A DNA stretch of 64,000 bases from Pseudomonadota bacterium (lineage in GTDB: Bacteria; Myxococcota_A; UBA796; GCA-2862545), in contig CANNIZ010000004.1 in NCBI GenBank assembly GCA_947505245.1, positions 62,001 through 126,000 of the forward strand. The letters are read 5' to 3'. The notes beneath the pieces are model-generated. The model was not told the origin of the DNA and did not search any database. It worked only from the letters and a program-made list of their open reading frames with translations. Positions 20,887 through 30,050 of the stretch are shown in pieces. How positions within the stretch are numbered: position 1 is the stretch's first letter; every line of letters starts with the position of its first letter. A program made the position numbers and the translations under genes.

Positions 20887-22275
20887 TCAGGCGATCAAGG
20901 CGTCGACGGCCGGCACGCCCGGCAGCCAATTTTCAGGGTCGACGCCGCCGAGTTTGAGCAGGGCGGTGCCGATGTGTTCGGTGCCGAACGACGTGCCGGT
21001 GTCCGACGTCTGGCCCGTCGCAAGATCGATGTTCATCGCGATCAGGCCGTCGTCGGACGCGCCGATGACCTGGTTGCCGCGGATGCCCGACCCGAGCGCC
21101 ATGTACGACGACCACGGCCAGTGGTCGCGGCCCATCGCGCCGTTGAACTTCGGCGTGCGGCCGAGCTCGGACATGCAAACGATGGTGACCTCGTCGATCA
21201 GCCATGGAGCGCTGGAGCCGGGCGTGGACGCGAGGTGGTCCATGATCTTGTCGAGATCGTTCGTGAAGCTGTTCCACTGCGGACCGACGTTCCGGTTGCC
21301 GCCGTGCGTGTCCCAACCACCGGGGACACCGATGATGGCGCAGCGCGTGAGGCCGAGGCGCATGACCTCGAGGGCCATCATTGACTGATCGAGCATGGTG
21401 TTGCCCTGGTTGTCGAGGCCGGCTTCGAACCGCCGCCCCTCGAGCTCCATGCCGCGCTCGATGTTGGACAGCAGGTCATCGGCCTTGCCCTGGGCAGCGA
21501 GGCCCTTCTGCACCTGCGCGAACTTCGCTGCGCGGTCGAACACGAACGCGTCCATCATCTGGTCCTGAGGCGTCGCGAACACGGGCGCCGGGCGGTCTGC
21601 GCGGCCGTTGATGGAGCCGGAGATCAGCTGCAAGAGCACGCCGCCACCGCCGCGGACGACGGCCGCACCGAGGCGACCGGGGTACGCCGGGCCGCTGAAC
21701 ACGAGGTGCGGCATGGGGTAGTCCACGGAGCCGTTGCTCGCGAGGATGGCCGGCCAGTCCGACACACCCGACGCGGACGTGCCGGTCATCGCCCACTTCA
21801 TGCCGGCTTCGTGACCGGCCGAGTGTACGTTGACGCCGCGTAGGATCGCCGCGTGACCGCCCCAGCGATGGAAGAACCGGTCGACGTTTGGCCGATCGTC
21901 GCCGCTGCACCACGACAGGTTGCCGGCGGTGCCGAGCTGGGTCATCGGGTCCATGTCCGTGCCGTCGATCGGCGCCACGCCGTCCGGGCCGTACTTCGGG
22001 TCGAGCGGCGTCGCGTCCCACCCGCCGCCGGCGAAGAAGAACAGGAACTTTCGATCACCGGTGGCGGCGCGCGCCTGCTCCACCATCGCCGCCGTGCTGC
22101 CGAGCAGCCCCACACCGGCCACGGCGGCGGCGGTCTTCAGCAGACCGCGGCGCGACGGGGACGGCATGCGGGTGCCCATGCGCACGCCCGGGTTGGCGTC
22201 GTGTTCGTGGTCGCAGGGCGACTCCGACGCCTTCCATGCTTCCAGGAGATCCTTCTGACGAGATTCCTTCGACAT
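20887..22275 (-). CDS. DUF1501 family protein, Tat-exported
   Basis: The 462-residue protein has a twin-arginine motif SRRGLLK (41-47) followed by a hydrophobic stretch, so it is exported folded by Tat. The mature part begins KFLFFFAGGGWDATPLDP and contains DTHGGNRN and VCMSELGRTPKFNGAMGRDHW, characteristic of DUF1501, a branch of the alkaline phosphatase/sulfatase-like fold. No enzyme activity is established for the family. The N-terminal 40 residues before the RR motif are unusually long and contain CDHEHD. The ATG lies in an operon 9 bases after the DUF1588-like gene. Confidence 0.88.
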   Translation of the reverse strand: MSKESRQKDLLEAWKASESPCDHEHDANPGVRMGTRMPSPSRRGLLKTAAAVAGVGLLGSTAAMVEQARAATGDRKFLFFFAGGGWDATPLDPKYGPDGVAPIDGTDMDPMTQLGTAGNLSWCSGDDRPNVDRFFHRWGGHAAILRGVNVHSAGHEAGMKWAMTGTSASGVSDWPAILASNGSVDYPMPHLVFSGPAYPGRLGAAVVRGGGGVLLQLISGSINGRADRPAPVFATPQDQMMDAFVFDRAAKFAQVQKGLAAQGKADDLLSNIERGMELEGRRFEAGLDNQGNTMLDQSMMALEVMRLGLTRCAIIGVPGGWDTHGGNRNVGPQWNSFTNDLDKIMDHLASTPGSSAPWLIDEVTIVCMSELGRTPKFNGAMGRDHWPWSSYMALGSGIRGNQVIGASDDGLIAMNIDLATGQTSDTGTSFGTEHIGTALLKLGGVDPENWLPGVPAVDALIA

Positions 22276-22284
22276 AGTGGACTC

Positions 22285-23973
22285 CTAGTAGAACAGGATG
22301 GAGGGGTCGCGGAGAACGACGGACACGACGCCGGCCCAGGCCTGCGTGGAGTCGGCATCCACCGAGTACAGCTGCTTCCACAGCGCGATGAGCTTCGCGG
22401 GTTCTTCGGCGCCTTCGGGCAGCGCGTGGCCGGTGATGTCCAGGTACAGCGACTTGATCTGCGCCTGGAACATCTCGTCGTTCGAGTCGGGCGTGTCGTT
22501 GACCGTCACGTACTTGAGCAGGATCGCGTCTTCGGTGCGGGTCTCGTCCAGATCGTGCTGGGCGACGTGGTAGCCGGCCGCCTGCGCGAGGCGCTCCTGG
22601 ATGAACACGATGCCGACGCTTGGATCGTAGCTCGGCGTGGTGACGAAGCGGGAGTCGATGCCGCCGCCGAGGACGGCGAGGCCGGCGGACGGGTCCGTGA
22701 GGCCGTCGCGGCCCCGGAACTCCCAGCGGTACCCGGTCTTCGCTTCGATGATCGCGGCGAGCTGTGCCGGGGACGCCTGCTTTACGGTTGCGAGCTGATC
22801 GAGGTGCAGCTGATCGAGCTGCACGTCGGGGATCGACTCGACGCCGCCCGCCTGGTACTCGCGGCTCATGACGATGGACTTGACGAGCGACCGCACGACG
22901 AGGCCGTCTTCGCGGAACACCTTCTCGTGTCGGTCGAGCTCGTTCCAGTCCTGCGGGCCGACGCCGCGCTGCGTGAGGCCCGTGAACACGGTGTTGACGG
23001 CACACTGCGCGAACCGCTCGTCGTTTGCGAGCTGATCGGAGAGCTCCTCGATGCCCGTGGTGGGGCGGCCGAAGTACCCGGGCGGCTTGCCCGAGTAGTC
23101 GCGCCAGGTCTCTTCATCTTCGGGGTGGTAGGTGGACTGCTCGCGGAAGTCGCCTTCGACCTCCCACCAGAACCCATAGAAGTGCGCCGAGAGCGGGTCG
23201 AGCGAGCTGTGGCAGCTCTGGCACACGGCGTTGTCGCGGATGACGTCTTCCGGGTCGCCCGACGTGAGCGCGTCGATCTGGGTGCGCGAGAAGCTGACCG
23301 GGCGCGCGAGGTAGTCGTCGCACAGCAGCATCCGCGACAGCATGTTCGCGCGATGGCGGTTCGCGTTGGCGCCGGCGGACGGGTAGCGCGACCACGTCGT
23401 GGTCATGGTGAGCACGCCGCGCTCGGGCCGACCGTCGCGGTAGTGGCCCTGCACGAAGCCCTGCGTGTCGGGCGGGATCTCGATGCCCCACATCCACGCC
23501 GAGACCGGATCGGCCATGGTGTACTGGGCGGTGACGAGCTCGGTGTAGGGCAGGTCATCGGCGATGATGTGACGGACGAGCTGCAGCGGCTCTTCGCTGA
23601 CGTGGTCCGACACCTCGGCTTCCGACATTCCGCGGAGCACGTCGCTCCCGCCCTGCAGATCGAAATAGACGTCGCCCGTGCGCGTCCAGAACTTCAGGTT
23701 GTAGATCTCTTCCATGCGGTCGAGGAACCGCTCGTCCTGCAGGTACCGATCGGCGAACGCCTCGTACAGGTCAGGGTTGGCTTCGATCGCCTGGTACTCG
23801 GCTTCCGAGGGGTGCACCCCGCGGAGATCGACCGAGAGGCGCTTGAGGCGGTCGCGATTGTCGAGCAGGACGATGCCGTCCTGCGGCTGCTCTTCAGCGC
23901 CCGCGGGCCCCTGCGCGTCGGGCGTATTGCACGACGCGAGGAACGCGAACACCACAATTGCGGACTTCCTCAT
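22285..23973 (-). CDS. haem-site lipoprotein, DUF1588/DUF1592-like
   Basis: This is a 562-residue lipoprotein (VVFAFLASC, lipid Cys 15). It has one c-type haem motif, CQSCH (251-255), followed by SSLDPL, as in the DUF1588/DUF1592/DUF1549 group usually found with DUF1501 genes. The N-terminal part contains LKRLSVDLRGVHPSEAEYQ, typical of the DUF1549-like helical region, and RMLLCDDYLARPVS precedes the haem site. In relatives these proteins pair with the DUF1501 partner, but their reaction is unknown. The start has GGAGG before it, and its ATG overlaps the preceding stop by 4 bp. Confidence 0.75.
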   Translation of the reverse strand: MRKSAIVVFAFLASCNTPDAQGPAGAEEQPQDGIVLLDNRDRLKRLSVDLRGVHPSEAEYQAIEANPDLYEAFADRYLQDERFLDRMEEIYNLKFWTRTGDVYFDLQGGSDVLRGMSEAEVSDHVSEEPLQLVRHIIADDLPYTELVTAQYTMADPVSAWMWGIEIPPDTQGFVQGHYRDGRPERGVLTMTTTWSRYPSAGANANRHRANMLSRMLLCDDYLARPVSFSRTQIDALTSGDPEDVIRDNAVCQSCHSSLDPLSAHFYGFWWEVEGDFREQSTYHPEDEETWRDYSGKPPGYFGRPTTGIEELSDQLANDERFAQCAVNTVFTGLTQRGVGPQDWNELDRHEKVFREDGLVVRSLVKSIVMSREYQAGGVESIPDVQLDQLHLDQLATVKQASPAQLAAIIEAKTGYRWEFRGRDGLTDPSAGLAVLGGGIDSRFVTTPSYDPSVGIVFIQERLAQAAGYHVAQHDLDETRTEDAILLKYVTVNDTPDSNDEMFQAQIKSLYLDITGHALPEGAEEPAKLIALWKQLYSVDADSTQAWAGVVSVVLRDPSILFY

Positions 23974-24998
23974 GGGGCCTCCAACAAGTTGCGCATCGAC
24001 AACGCGAAGTCGGTCCCCTCGGGCGGGACCAGGGCACCCTGCCAAAGGAAGCTCAGGTCCGGGCAGACTTGAACGTCCTGGGGGATGCCTCGTATGTAGA
24101 GTGTACCGCATCCGTCACATGACGTATACGGGTCCGGCTCATAATCTGGATTTGTCGCGTCGGGGTCGCTGCGAGGCTCAAAGACGACGTCGTACCAATA
24201 GGCGTCCGAGTCGCGGACCCCGATCCAACCGCGCGGTTCGGTGGTGCAAACATCCGGCGTAGCGCCCGTGGGGCCCGCAAACTCGATGTCCAGCGCGATC
24301 GAATCGAATCGATCGATCAGGCGATGTTCAAAATAGTAGACGTTTCCGCGAGCTTCCAGCCCGTCGACATCGCCGCCCGTGTAGAACAGGTACATGTCGG
24401 TGCGGTAGCCGCCCGGCGTCGGTGAGTCCGCGGGGAACGCCAGCGAACCCGTGACGGTCGCATTCACCAGCGAGCTGTACGTCCAGCGCGTGAAGCCCGT
24501 GCTGTCGTCGATCTTCGAAAGGGAATCCGAGCCGTCGCCGTCGAATTCGAACAGCACGTCGTCGCCATCGCTCACGAGCCCGTCACCGATCAGTTCGCGC
24601 TGCGCGTCGATGCTTCGACCCGAGAGATCGGTGAGCGACCCCTCGACGTTGACGCTGTTCTCCCAGTACTGGAAGCCGCCGAACCGGCGCTGTCCGACGC
24701 ATTGATCGAGCCACGAATAGCCGCGCGCGTCCATGTCGATGTCGTTGATCTCGAGGTCCGGCGTGCCGGCGTAGAAGTCCGGGCAGCCTTGATCAGCGAA
24801 CGCGAGCGAGGAGCGGTGGGCTTCCCACACGTTGCGGTTGTCGGCGGCGAGCCCGTCGCGTACGGCGTCTTCGAATAGCGCTTCGAGATCGACCCCGTCG
24901 ACGCCGGGGATCTCCAGCACCTCCGCGGGCGGCAACTCCACGGCGGAATCGGTCTCTTCTTGTTTGCAGGCCAGCAGCGCGAGAAGCAGAGGTGTCAT
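23970..24998 (-). CDS. lipoprotein of the DUF1501 operon, unknown function
   Basis: The 342-residue protein has a very short lipoprotein signal (MTPLLLALLACK). The mature part starts with an acidic stretch (QEETDSAVELPPAEVLEIPGVD, trimmed) and ends with a four-cysteine region around TSCDGCGTLYIRGIPQDVQVCPD. I do not recognise the family. It shares style, with its acidic Thr/Asp linker after the lipid cysteine, with the neighbouring lipoprotein at 25000. Its stop overlaps the start of the haem-site gene (ATGA), so the two should be made together. Confidence 0.55.
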   Translation of the reverse strand: MTPLLLALLACKQEETDSAVELPPAEVLEIPGVDGVDLEALFEDAVRDGLAADNRNVWEAHRSSLAFADQGCPDFYAGTPDLEINDIDMDARGYSWLDQCVGQRRFGGFQYWENSVNVEGSLTDLSGRSIDAQRELIGDGLVSDGDDVLFEFDGDGSDSLSKIDDSTGFTRWTYSSLVNATVTGSLAFPADSPTPGGYRTDMYLFYTGGDVDGLEARGNVYYFEHRLIDRFDSIALDIEFAGPTGATPDVCTTEPRGWIGVRDSDAYWYDVVFEPRSDPDATNPDYEPDPYTSCDGCGTLYIRGIPQDVQVCPDLSFLWQGALVPPEGTDFALSMRNLLEAP

Positions 24999-24999
24999 T

Positions 25000-25632
25000 T
25001 CAGTTCCCCATCATGTCGTCGATGGAGACACCGACCGTTGCGAGCCAGTTGAACGTGACGCGGTCGAGCGTGCGGGTGCCGCCGTACCAGGGGAGCCACA
25101 GGTCGATGTTGCCAAAGTTCATGTAGATCTGCTGGTCCGTTGGGTTGAACGCCATTACGCGCGTGGCGCCGTCGAGCGGCAATTCGTTGTCGTGGCACGC
25201 CGTGACGTCGCCCGCGCGGTAGGTGAACGTGATCTCGTAGGCGGTCTCGCAGCCCGCGCACGTGGGCACCGTGGCCGCCGAGGGGCCTGCGAGCGTGATC
25301 GTGAGGTCGCAGATCGGGAGCAGCAGGAGCTCCGTATCGAGCGGCCACGTCGGGTCGGTATCGGCCGTGTCGTTGTTCGGAGCGCCGTCGTCGACATATT
25401 CCTGGTACCGCAGCGTCCCGGTCATGGCGTCGGGAGTCACGTCCCACCAGCCGAACTGGTGCATCGTGAGGGTGTGCACCGGGGCGACGTCGAGGTCCGA
25501 ATCGAGCGACGTGTCCTCGGGGAAGTCGACCGGATCGGTGTCGCGGGGGATGTCCGTCTCTTCCGGCGGCAAGGTGACGGAGGTGTCCGCCGTCTCTGGA
25601 GTGCAGCCCGCGAGCAGCGCAAGTAGGAACAT
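25000..25632 (-). CDS. lipoprotein, first gene of the DUF1501 operon
   Basis: The 210-residue protein begins MFLLALLAGC, then has a long acidic Thr/Asp/Pro linker to about residue 50. A CDLTITL...CAGCETAYEITFTYRAGDVTAC region follows with four cysteines, which could bind a metal or form two disulphides. The C-terminus is predicted beta-rich. A frame open further upstream lacks a signal peptide, so the ATG at 25632 is preferred. One base separates its stop from the next start. I do not recognise the family. Confidence 0.55.
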   Translation of the reverse strand: MFLLALLAGCTPETADTSVTLPPEETDIPRDTDPVDFPEDTSLDSDLDVAPVHTLTMHQFGWWDVTPDAMTGTLRYQEYVDDGAPNNDTADTDPTWPLDTELLLLPICDLTITLAGPSAATVPTCAGCETAYEITFTYRAGDVTACHDNELPLDGATRVMAFNPTDQQIYMNFGNIDLWLPWYGGTRTLDRVTFNWLATVGVSIDDMMGN

Positions 25633-25862
25633 GGGACCCCTCGTACCGTGTGGTGTCGCTCGGCTTGGCGGAGGGTGACGTTCGCCCGGGGGCGTTCTCA
25701 TCCGTCAGGTGCCCTAGTGACAGGGGCAGACTACCACGACAAGTTGCGACGCCGGCGAAAGTTTTTCGGGGCGGATGTACGACACGCGGTGCGGCGCGCG
25801 ACGTTCGTGGCATACTGCGGCGGGGTCGGCGCCGTTGCGCGGTGCGGCGCCTGGAGGCAGAC

Positions 25863-27302
25863 GTGCTGTTGTGGGTATTGGCGACGACGCTGGCGAACGC
25901 GGCTACGGTCAACGTAGACCCGACGAGCAGCATCCAGACGCTCACGTCGGCGCTGACGCCGGGCACGGAGGTGGTGTTCGCCGACGGCACGTACACGTTC
26001 ACCGGCATCCTCGACTGGACGGGCCTTGGAACGGCCGAAGCGCCGATCATCCTGCGCGCTGACGAAGGCGCCCATCCGGTGCTGCAGACGTCGGACGGGT
26101 GGGTCGTGGCGCGCCTGCGCGACTCGTCGTTCGTGCAGATCAAGGGCCTCACGTTCTCGGGCACGCCCGACCTCCTCGCGGGGGAGAGCACCTTCGGTGG
26201 CCTCTCCGTCACGACCGTGTCGGACGTCACCATCACCGACTGCGTGTTCACGAACATCGGCGGCACGGCCGTGGGGTTCGGCGGGAACAACACGGACGTC
26301 ACGTTCGAGCGCAACGAGATCTCCCACACCGACAACGGCTCGGGCCTGGTCGTCGGCTGCGGTGACGCGTCGTGCTGGATGCAGGACAGCGTGATCGCGA
26401 ACAATTGGATCCACGATCTCGGCGGCGAATACGGCTACGGCATGTTGTTCGAGTCGGGCACCCAGAACGTCGAGGTCGCTGACAACGTCGTGTACAACAT
26501 GGCGTTCCGCGGCATCCAGGTGGAGAGCACCGAATACGGCGACCCGAACCAGGTCCACGGCAACGTGGTGTGGGCGATCGGGTCCGACGGCGATGACGTC
26601 GGAATTGGGATCTACGGCGCCGCGGTCGTTCAGAACAACGTGATTTTCAACATCACCGGCCGCGGCATGCGAATCGGCCAGGACGGCGATCGGCCGTTCG
26701 AGCGCGTCGCGGTGTCGTTCAACACGATCGTGAACACGACGGATTGGGGCCTGGACCTCTCGGCGTGGGGCGAGCGCGAGGGCATGGTGCTCGCGAACAA
26801 CGTCGTGGCCAATCCGGTCACGCGCGCGCTGCGCGTGCAGAACCCCGCAGACGGCGGAATCGACGCGGCGAACTACCTGTCGAACAACATCGTCACGGGC
26901 TACGTCGAAGGTCTTGATCCGCTGTTGTACCCGACGGCGTTCATCCCGGGCTCGGGGTTCAGCGACTTCGTAGACGTTGCGGCGTGGAACTTCTACCCCG
27001 CGGTCGGCTCGGCCCTGATCGACTCGGGCGACGCGTCGGGCGCGGCGTTCGTGCCGACGGATGATTTCAACGCGATGCCGCGCGATGGCGGCAACCCCGA
27101 CGTCGGCGCGTACGAAGTGTGGCAGACGGACAACCCGGGTTGGGTGATCTCCGAGGGCTTCAAGACGCTGACGGACGGCCAGATCGATCCGATCGAGGTC
27201 GGTGGCTGCTGCAACAAGGACAAGTCCGCGCCCGAAGAGGGGCTCGTCCTGGTGCCCGTCCTCGCCTATGCGCTCCGGTCCCGACGCGCGCGCCGCACCT
27301 AG
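25863..27302 (+). CDS. secreted parallel beta-helix protein with MYXO-CTERM-like tail
   Basis: The 479-residue protein begins with a signal peptide (MLLWVLATTLANA). The N-terminal segment TPGTEVVFADGTYTFTG resembles chondroitinase-B/alginate lyase-type beta-helix proteins, and repeated NNxI/VxN strand turns (NTDVTFERNEISHTD, TQNVEVADNVVYN) form a right-handed helix to about residue 400. The end, GGCCNKDKSAPEEG plus a short hydrophobic stretch and RSRRARRT, resembles MYXO-CTERM sorting signals (Cys, membrane segment, Arg cluster). The start is GTG 25863 because GGAGG (25853-25857) precedes it. A polysaccharide substrate is possible, but catalytic residues cannot be assigned. Confidence 0.75.
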   Translation: MLLWVLATTLANAATVNVDPTSSIQTLTSALTPGTEVVFADGTYTFTGILDWTGLGTAEAPIILRADEGAHPVLQTSDGWVVARLRDSSFVQIKGLTFSGTPDLLAGESTFGGLSVTTVSDVTITDCVFTNIGGTAVGFGGNNTDVTFERNEISHTDNGSGLVVGCGDASCWMQDSVIANNWIHDLGGEYGYGMLFESGTQNVEVADNVVYNMAFRGIQVESTEYGDPNQVHGNVVWAIGSDGDDVGIGIYGAAVVQNNVIFNITGRGMRIGQDGDRPFERVAVSFNTIVNTTDWGLDLSAWGEREGMVLANNVVANPVTRALRVQNPADGGIDAANYLSNNIVTGYVEGLDPLLYPTAFIPGSGFSDFVDVAAWNFYPAVGSALIDSGDASGAAFVPTDDFNAMPRDGGNPDVGAYEVWQTDNPGWVISEGFKTLTDGQIDPIEVGGCCNKDKSAPEEGLVLVPVLAYALRSRRARRT

Positions 27303-27311
27303 CTGCCGTCC

Positions 27312-28079
27312 CTACGGGGACTCGCCGTCGAGCCAGTTCTTCGTGGGGTCGACGGAAGCAAACGCCGCCCACAATTCGCCGGCCAGGTAGGTGGCGTCGG
27401 CGTCATCGAACGGCTGCGGCTCGCGCAGGTACGAATTGATGACGCGGCCGTTCTCGTCGACGTGATCGTCGGGGCGCAACAGGTTGATGGTGCCGGTCGT
27501 GCGCCCCACGGCGGTGCCTCCGTGGGCGAACCGCGCGGTGCCGTCGGGCCCGACGTCGATCACCACGGCGATGTGCGTGAGGTCGTCGTCCCACAGGCCG
27601 TTCTCGTCGCGATCGTGGGTATCGTCGAAGAAGATCAGATCGCCCACGCGCGGGATCGGGTTCCAGTGCAGCGCGTCGGCTTCGACGGCGAGGTCGAACA
27701 GGGTGCGCACGCGTCCGTCCATCGGAACGCCGGTGGACGAGTACACCCACGACGCGAAGCCCGAACAGTCGTCCCGGAAGCCCCGCGGCTCATGCTGTAG
27801 CCCTTCCCGCGCGTTCTGCGCGGCGAGACGGCCGACCTCGGGCGTCCATCCCGCGGGGGGCGGATCGTCCTCGTCACGAACAGCTTGCGGCGACAGGAGC
27901 GCGGCGATGAGGCCCGCGGCGCGCAGCTTGACGCCGTGCGCTTCGACCGATTCCACGGCGGGGGCCCGGGGTGGGGCCTTGGCTGGCGCAGGCCACGCGA
28001 ACCACGCTCCGATCAGGGCGACGGGGACGAGGGCATGAATTGGGCGGAGGACGAGACGCACCACGGGATCGTAGCGCAC
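27312..28079 (-). CDS. NlpC/P60-like cell-wall hydrolase
   Basis: The 255-residue protein has one N-terminal hydrophobic segment (signal or anchor, residues 8-32), an Ala/Pro linker, and a C-terminal domain with a cysteine in DDCSGFASWVY and a histidine in DLTHIAVVIDV. These are the catalytic Cys-His pair expected of NlpC/P60 or CHAP-type peptidases that cut peptidoglycan peptides. A GDLIFFDDTHDRDENG segment between them is also typical. The start is uncertain: GTG 28079 gives the longest form, with GTG 28064 and 28061 as alternatives, and none has a clear ribosome binding site. It converges on the beta-helix gene. Confidence 0.72.
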   Translation of the reverse strand: MRYDPVVRLVLRPIHALVPVALIGAWFAWPAPAKAPPRAPAVESVEAHGVKLRAAGLIAALLSPQAVRDEDDPPPAGWTPEVGRLAAQNAREGLQHEPRGFRDDCSGFASWVYSSTGVPMDGRVRTLFDLAVEADALHWNPIPRVGDLIFFDDTHDRDENGLWDDDLTHIAVVIDVGPDGTARFAHGGTAVGRTTGTINLLRPDDHVDENGRVINSYLREPQPFDDADATYLAGELWAAFASVDPTKNWLDGESP

Positions 28080-28120
28080 CGGGCGCGTCGCGGGGCGTCA
28101 CGACTGGTCTTTGCGGGAGC

Positions 28121-28194
28121 TAGGCCCACCAGGGCTCGAACCTGGGACCCTCCGGGTATGAGCCGGGTGCTCTGACCGACTGAGCTATGGGCCC
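28121..28194 (-). tRNA. tRNA with CAU anticodon (tRNA-Met, or tRNA-Ile2)
   Basis: The minus strand folds as a tRNA: acceptor GGGCCCA with TGGGCCT (first pair G-U), D arm GCTC...GAGC, anticodon loop CTCATAC with anticodon CAT, and T arm CCAGG-TTCGAGC-CCTGG. The CCA end is not encoded. The acceptor stem and A73 do not separate elongator Met from the lysidine-modified Ile2 isoacceptor, so the amino acid is left open, with Met preferred. The initiator form is excluded because it needs a mismatched first pair and three G-C pairs in the anticodon stem. Confidence 0.9.
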
Positions 28195-28256
28195 GCAGCG
28201 GCGATATAACCCATCCGCTGCGGCGAGTGCGTTATGGGGCCGCGTGGAGGCCTCAC

Positions 28257-28943
28257 ATGCACGCCGAACTCATCGCGATCGGGACGCTGGCCGAGATCGA
28301 CACCGAGCGCGATCACCTCGCGAAGGAGATCAGCGCGCTGGAGGCGGCTCGCAAACAGGCCGCCGCGGCTGAGGCGACCGCGTCGACCGAGCTCGAGCAG
28401 GCCCGCGCGGCGCTCGGCGCGCTGGTAGGGATCGAACAGGAAGCCAACGTGCGGCTCTCCGAGCATCGGCACCGCCAGGAACAGGCGAAGCGCGCGCTCG
28501 AGGGCGCGTTCGGCTCCGATGCGGCTCAGCGGCAGCTCGATCAGAGCCGCGCGCTCGCCGACCAGGACGAGACCGCGATCCTCGACTCGATGATGCAACA
28601 GGACGGTGCTCGGCTGGCGGTGAAGGCGGCCGTGGCTGCGTTGGAGTCGGCGCGCGCGGCGCGAGCGGCGATCGACGCTCGGGCCCCGGTCGAGATCGCG
28701 GCGCTGCGGACGCGGTTGGCCGCGGCCGATGTGAGGCGGGTGCCGGCGTTGGCGGCGCTCACGAAGGATCTGCAATTCCGCTACGACAGCGTGTACAAGA
28801 AGAAGAAGACCGCCGTGGCGCACGTCGTCGACGGGAGCTGCACCGCCTGCCAGATGTCCGTCGCGGCTCAGCACCTGTCGGACCTCCGGCGCGGCTCGTC
28901 GACCGATCCGTGCCGGGGCTGCGGGCGGTGGCTGCTGACGTGA
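28257..28943 (+). CDS. coiled-coil protein with C4 zinc ribbon
   Basis: This is a 228-residue protein: an Ala/Glu/Arg-rich antiparallel coiled coil (residues 5-190) ending in a zinc ribbon with GSCTACQMSV and DPCRGCGRW. This is the layout of the widespread C4-type zinc-ribbon family related to CT398/CdsZ and flagellar-associated coils, whose general role is unclear; some act as export chaperones or RNA-polymerase-linked factors. The ATG at 28257 follows GTGGAGG. Its stop overlaps the GTG of the thioredoxin-like gene, so the pair is translationally coupled. Confidence 0.78.
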   Translation: MHAELIAIGTLAEIDTERDHLAKEISALEAARKQAAAAEATASTELEQARAALGALVGIEQEANVRLSEHRHRQEQAKRALEGAFGSDAAQRQLDQSRALADQDETAILDSMMQQDGARLAVKAAVAALESARAARAAIDARAPVEIAALRTRLAAADVRRVPALAALTKDLQFRYDSVYKKKKTAVAHVVDGSCTACQMSVAAQHLSDLRRGSSTDPCRGCGRWLLT

Positions 28944-29488
28944 GCAAGCGCGCGGCCCTGCGGGACCTCGTGAGGCGCGCGTTGGGGCGGACATCACCCG
29001 TGGTGGCGCCGGTGGTGGTGCCCGCGGCGACGGTGACCACGGCGTCGGCAATGGCGCCAGTGACGGTGAACGTCACCGCGGGCGACCTGTGGGCGGTGCG
29101 CGCGGCGTGTGCGCCTGACGGTCGGCTCAAGCTCATCAACCACTGGGCGACGTGGTGCGGCGGCTGTGTCGAAGAGCTGCCCGATCTTGTGCGCCTGCAT
29201 CACGACTTCGGCGATCGCGTCGATTTCGTCTCCGTGGCCTGGGAGGCGTTCTCGGTACACGATGACGTCGGGCAGGCCGTTGCGGCCGTCGAGGGGACGT
29301 GCCGGGAGCTCGGCGTCGCGTGGCCGAACGTCGTGTTCGATGGCACGCCCGAGGAGCTGTTCTCCGGGCTCGAATTGCCCGACGACAAGATCCCGCAGAC
29401 GGCGGTGCTCGACCCGAGCGGCCGCGTCGTTTTCGTTCACGTGGGGCCGGTGACCTACGCCGACCTCGCACCGCTCTTGAGGGGCTGA
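28940..29488 (+). CDS. thioredoxin-like (TlpA/ResA-type) protein
   Basis: The 182-residue protein has the thioredoxin-fold active site WATWCGGC (C73 and C76) and the cis-proline region IPQTAVLDPSGRVV. TlpA-type proteins reduce disulphides outside the cytoplasm, but no clear signal peptide is visible. The N-terminal 50 residues are basic and then Val/Ala/Pro-rich, and could be an uncleaved anchor. The CGGC dipeptide is uncommon. The GTG start overlaps the previous stop (GTGA), and the stop overlaps the next ATG by one base, making a three-gene coupled unit. Confidence 0.78.
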   Translation: MSKRAALRDLVRRALGRTSPVVAPVVVPAATVTTASAMAPVTVNVTAGDLWAVRAACAPDGRLKLINHWATWCGGCVEELPDLVRLHHDFGDRVDFVSVAWEAFSVHDDVGQAVAAVEGTCRELGVAWPNVVFDGTPEELFSGLELPDDKIPQTAVLDPSGRVVFVHVGPVTYADLAPLLRG

Positions 29489-30036
29489 TGGCTGATCCGC
29501 AACATGAAGAGGTGCTCGACGGGCACGACCGCCGAAGCGTGACGCTGTACCGGATCGGACACGCGGTCACAGCGGTGGGACTGCTCGCGAACGCGGCGGC
29601 GTGGGGTTTCAAGCCGGCCGCGGTGGCGGGTGGCGAGATCCTGATCGCCACCGGCGTCGCGCTCGCGTGTGCGAACATGCACCTCTACGACAAGCGGGTC
29701 CGCTGGTTCATCGGCTGCGCGGCCTGGCTGGGGCTCGTGATCATGGTGGGCGGCGCGCGGGCCGATCTTCCCGTCTTGAGGCTCGCGGGGCTCGGGTTCG
29801 TGTTCGTCGCGCTGTCGGGCCTCGCGCTCAAAGAGCGGCTGTGTTTCCGGATCCCCGGGCTTACGTTCGTCCCGTTGTTCCTCGCGACCTCGCTGGTGCC
29901 GATGGTGACGGAGAACGGACTCGCCGCGGCGGTGTTGCAGACGCTCGCGGGCGCGGTGTTGTGTGTGCTCGCGGTCGCGAAGGTGATGCAGCCGCTTCAC
30001 TTCGACATCGGCGACAAGTCGCGGTACCAGATTTGA
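29488..30036 (+). CDS. DUF2301-like integral membrane protein
   Basis: The 182-residue protein has five or six transmembrane helices (roughly residues 25-50, 48-64, 70-90, 93-112, 120-136 and 140-162). The segment FVALSGLALKERLCFRIPG in the middle is the conserved signature I associate with DUF2301, cyanobacterial and proteobacterial membrane proteins of unknown function. A short cytoplasmic N-terminus contains LDGHDRRSVTLYRIG. It is the third gene of the coupled zinc-ribbon/thioredoxin unit. Confidence 0.68.
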   Translation: MADPQHEEVLDGHDRRSVTLYRIGHAVTAVGLLANAAAWGFKPAAVAGGEILIATGVALACANMHLYDKRVRWFIGCAAWLGLVIMVGGARADLPVLRLAGLGFVFVALSGLALKERLCFRIPGLTFVPLFLATSLVPMVTENGLAAAVLQTLAGAVLCVLAVAKVMQPLHFDIGDKSRYQI

Positions 30037-30050
30037 ACTTTGGGGGGACG

